DNA from: Chitinophagaceae bacterium
GTDB taxonomy: Bacteria > Bacteroidota > Bacteroidia > Chitinophagales > Chitinophagaceae
Length of the DNA: 16,264 bases
Assembly (NCBI GenBank): GCA_947461645.1
Contig: CANHMN010000014.1
Location: 1-16,264, forward strand
Reading direction: 5' to 3'
In this document: one piece after another, positions 15,318 to 16,264 of the stretch
Numbering within the stretch: position 1 is the first letter of the stretch
Layout of the letters: each line of letters starts with the position of its first letter
Made by a program: the position numbers and the translations under genes
The notes under the pieces: generated by a model
Databases searched by the model: none
Seen by the model: only the letters and a program-made list of their open reading frames with translations
What the model was told of the DNA's origin: nothing

Positions 15318-16264
15318 TCAATTGGCAAAACTGGTTGTCAAAGTTGCAGTAAATCCATAAGAGGCAGGTACAAACCTACAAACGCCCCCTACACAAAACA
15401 ATCCCGCTCTTTGTCTGCCATAACCCAAACTAAACCTTGTTGCATTTTGGGTATAGCTGGTTCCAAAATTATAATAATGTACATCAGTCACACCATAATT
15501 AAAAAGATCTGATGCAAAAAATGCCCATGGTGAGCGAGTAGACAGTTCTGTTAAAGCAGATGCCCAATTGCCATCGTCTTCTTTGGTTGATAAATGTTCA
15601 AATTTGAATCTTACAGATTTTTGACGTCCCCATTTGTATAATCCTCCGAATGCTACCATAATGGCATTAACACTTTTTTTTCCGGCTGATTGAATTATCG
15701 AGGTGTTGTAAAATAGTTTTTGCAATGCAAAACTGGTCTCAAATTTTTTGCTCCATTTCTTTTTGATTTCAATATTGGCATCGCTGAAATACTTCTTGCT
15801 TCCAATAGAAAAAATATCTAGGCTGTCATCCAAAGATTGATATAAAGAAAAGTTGGCGGAGATTTTTGTGCCGTATTTTCCTCCGAAAGTACTTCCGGGT
15901 TTGAAAGTATAGTACAAATCAGATTGCAAGCCGGTCTCTCCCATTACTTGAGCGGCATAGACATAAATATTACTGGTGAGGTAATCGTGTTGTTTGGTGA
16001 GCGCAGGTATGTAATTTAATGGGGCAATCGACATGAATTCTCCTTCTCTCTCTGCTTTGAAATTCATGTTGGATAATGTTCTCAAGGTTAAAGAAACACC
16101 AAAATTATTTTGAGTATATCCGGTGTTAACCTGTAAAGCCTTTCCTTTTGCAAAGCTTTCTTTGTTAAGCTGATGTGGATCCGCACTTTTTTCAACGTAT
16201 TCTCCATCTATTGTAAAATTACCAGCGGTTAGATCAAATCTGCCTGAAAATGCATTTACTTGTG
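15318..16264 (-). CDS. DUF6029-like outer-membrane beta-barrel protein, N-terminus cut by window edge
   Basis: The frame is open from the right edge to the TGA at 15318, about 315 C-terminal residues. An internal TTG at 16085 is not a start, because conserved-looking strand sequence continues upstream (GRFDLTAGNFTIDGEYV near the edge). The protein is a run of amphipathic beta strands with aromatic ends, including NYIPALTKQHDY, GETGLQSDLYYTFKPG and FGGKYGTKISANFS. The C-terminal strand ends TATLTTSFAN. These blocks match my recollection of the Bacteroidota family DUF6029, predicted outer-membrane barrels of unknown function. A cysteine pair (CVGGVC) lies in the last hairpin and could form a disulfide in an extracellular turn. 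The signal peptide would be outside the window. Confidence 0.75.
   Translation of the reverse strand, partial: QVNAFSGRFDLTAGNFTIDGEYVEKSADPHQLNKESFAKGKALQVNTGYTQNNFGVSLTLRTLSNMNFKAEREGEFMSIAPLNYIPALTKQHDYLTSNIYVYAAQVMGETGLQSDLYYTFKPGSTFGGKYGTKISANFSLYQSLDDSLDIFSIGSKKYFSDANIEIKKKWSKKFETSFALQKLFYNTSIIQSAGKKSVNAIMVAFGGLYKWGRQKSVRFKFEHLSTKEDDGNWASALTELSTRSPWAFFASDLFNYGVTDVHYYNFGTSYTQNATRFSLGYGRQRAGLFCVGGVCRFVPASYGFTATLTTSFAN

Noticed and set aside
16083..16085. TTG as start of the last minus-strand gene
   Set aside because: The frame continues upstream to the window edge with strand-like sequence of the same protein, so it is an internal leucine codon.
1..16264. CRISPR arrays, tRNA or rRNA genes, insertion sequences, phage genes
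   Set aside because: No periodic repeats, cloverleaf-like segments, transposase motifs or terminal inverted repeats were noticed in any intergenic space; coding density is otherwise high.

Overview
The window looks like chromosomal DNA of a Bacteroidota bacterium, probably near Chitinophagales/Sphingobacteriales. The base composition is AT-rich. Shine-Dalgarno sequences are mostly absent, and several starts have Bacteroidota-type TAnnTTTG -7 boxes. The gene content also fits: a DUF3822-rsmD-lpxK operon, a large plug-plus-barrel outer-membrane protein, and a DUF6029-type barrel. These assignments rest on reading motifs by eye; no database search was run.

Layout. (1) Positions 1-4060, minus strand: a candidate specialised-metabolism or peptide-modification operon. 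In transcription order it holds a MATE exporter, a RimJ/RimL-like GNAT acetyltransferase, an 80-residue PqqD-like protein (RiPP-recognition-element fold), an ATP-grasp ligase and a fold-III PLP decarboxylase (DAP/ornithine decarboxylase type) cut by the left edge. The last three genes are 11 bp apart. (2) Positions 4106-6543, plus strand: a DUF3822 protein, the 16S rRNA methyltransferase RsmD and the lipid A kinase LpxK, tightly coupled. (3) Positions 6602-9439, plus: a 945-residue outer-membrane beta-barrel protein with a carboxypeptidase-regulatory-like domain. (4) Positions 9516-10847, minus: a DbpA-like DEAD-box RNA helicase, converging on the barrel gene. (5) Positions 11147-13768, minus: gyrA, followed by a clear intrinsic terminator. 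(6) Positions 13984-15306, plus: a saccharopine dehydrogenase-family enzyme, divergent from gyrA. (7) Positions 15318 to the right edge, minus: the C-terminal part of a DUF6029-like barrel protein.

Most of the window is housekeeping: ribosome maturation, envelope biogenesis and DNA topology. The part most likely to be undescribed is the first 4 kb. There a free-standing PqqD-like protein sits beside a ligase and a decarboxylase, with no radical SAM enzyme in view, and the run begins with an acetyltransferase and an exporter. That gene set suggests ligation, decarboxylation, possibly N-acetylation, and export of a small amine or peptide product. The product and any precursor are not visible here. 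Secondary points of interest are an alanine at the main quinolone-determining position of GyrA, a GPPY instead of DPPY motif in RsmD, DEFD instead of DEAD in the helicase, and palindromic elements in the gyrA/saccharopine dehydrogenase intergenic region.
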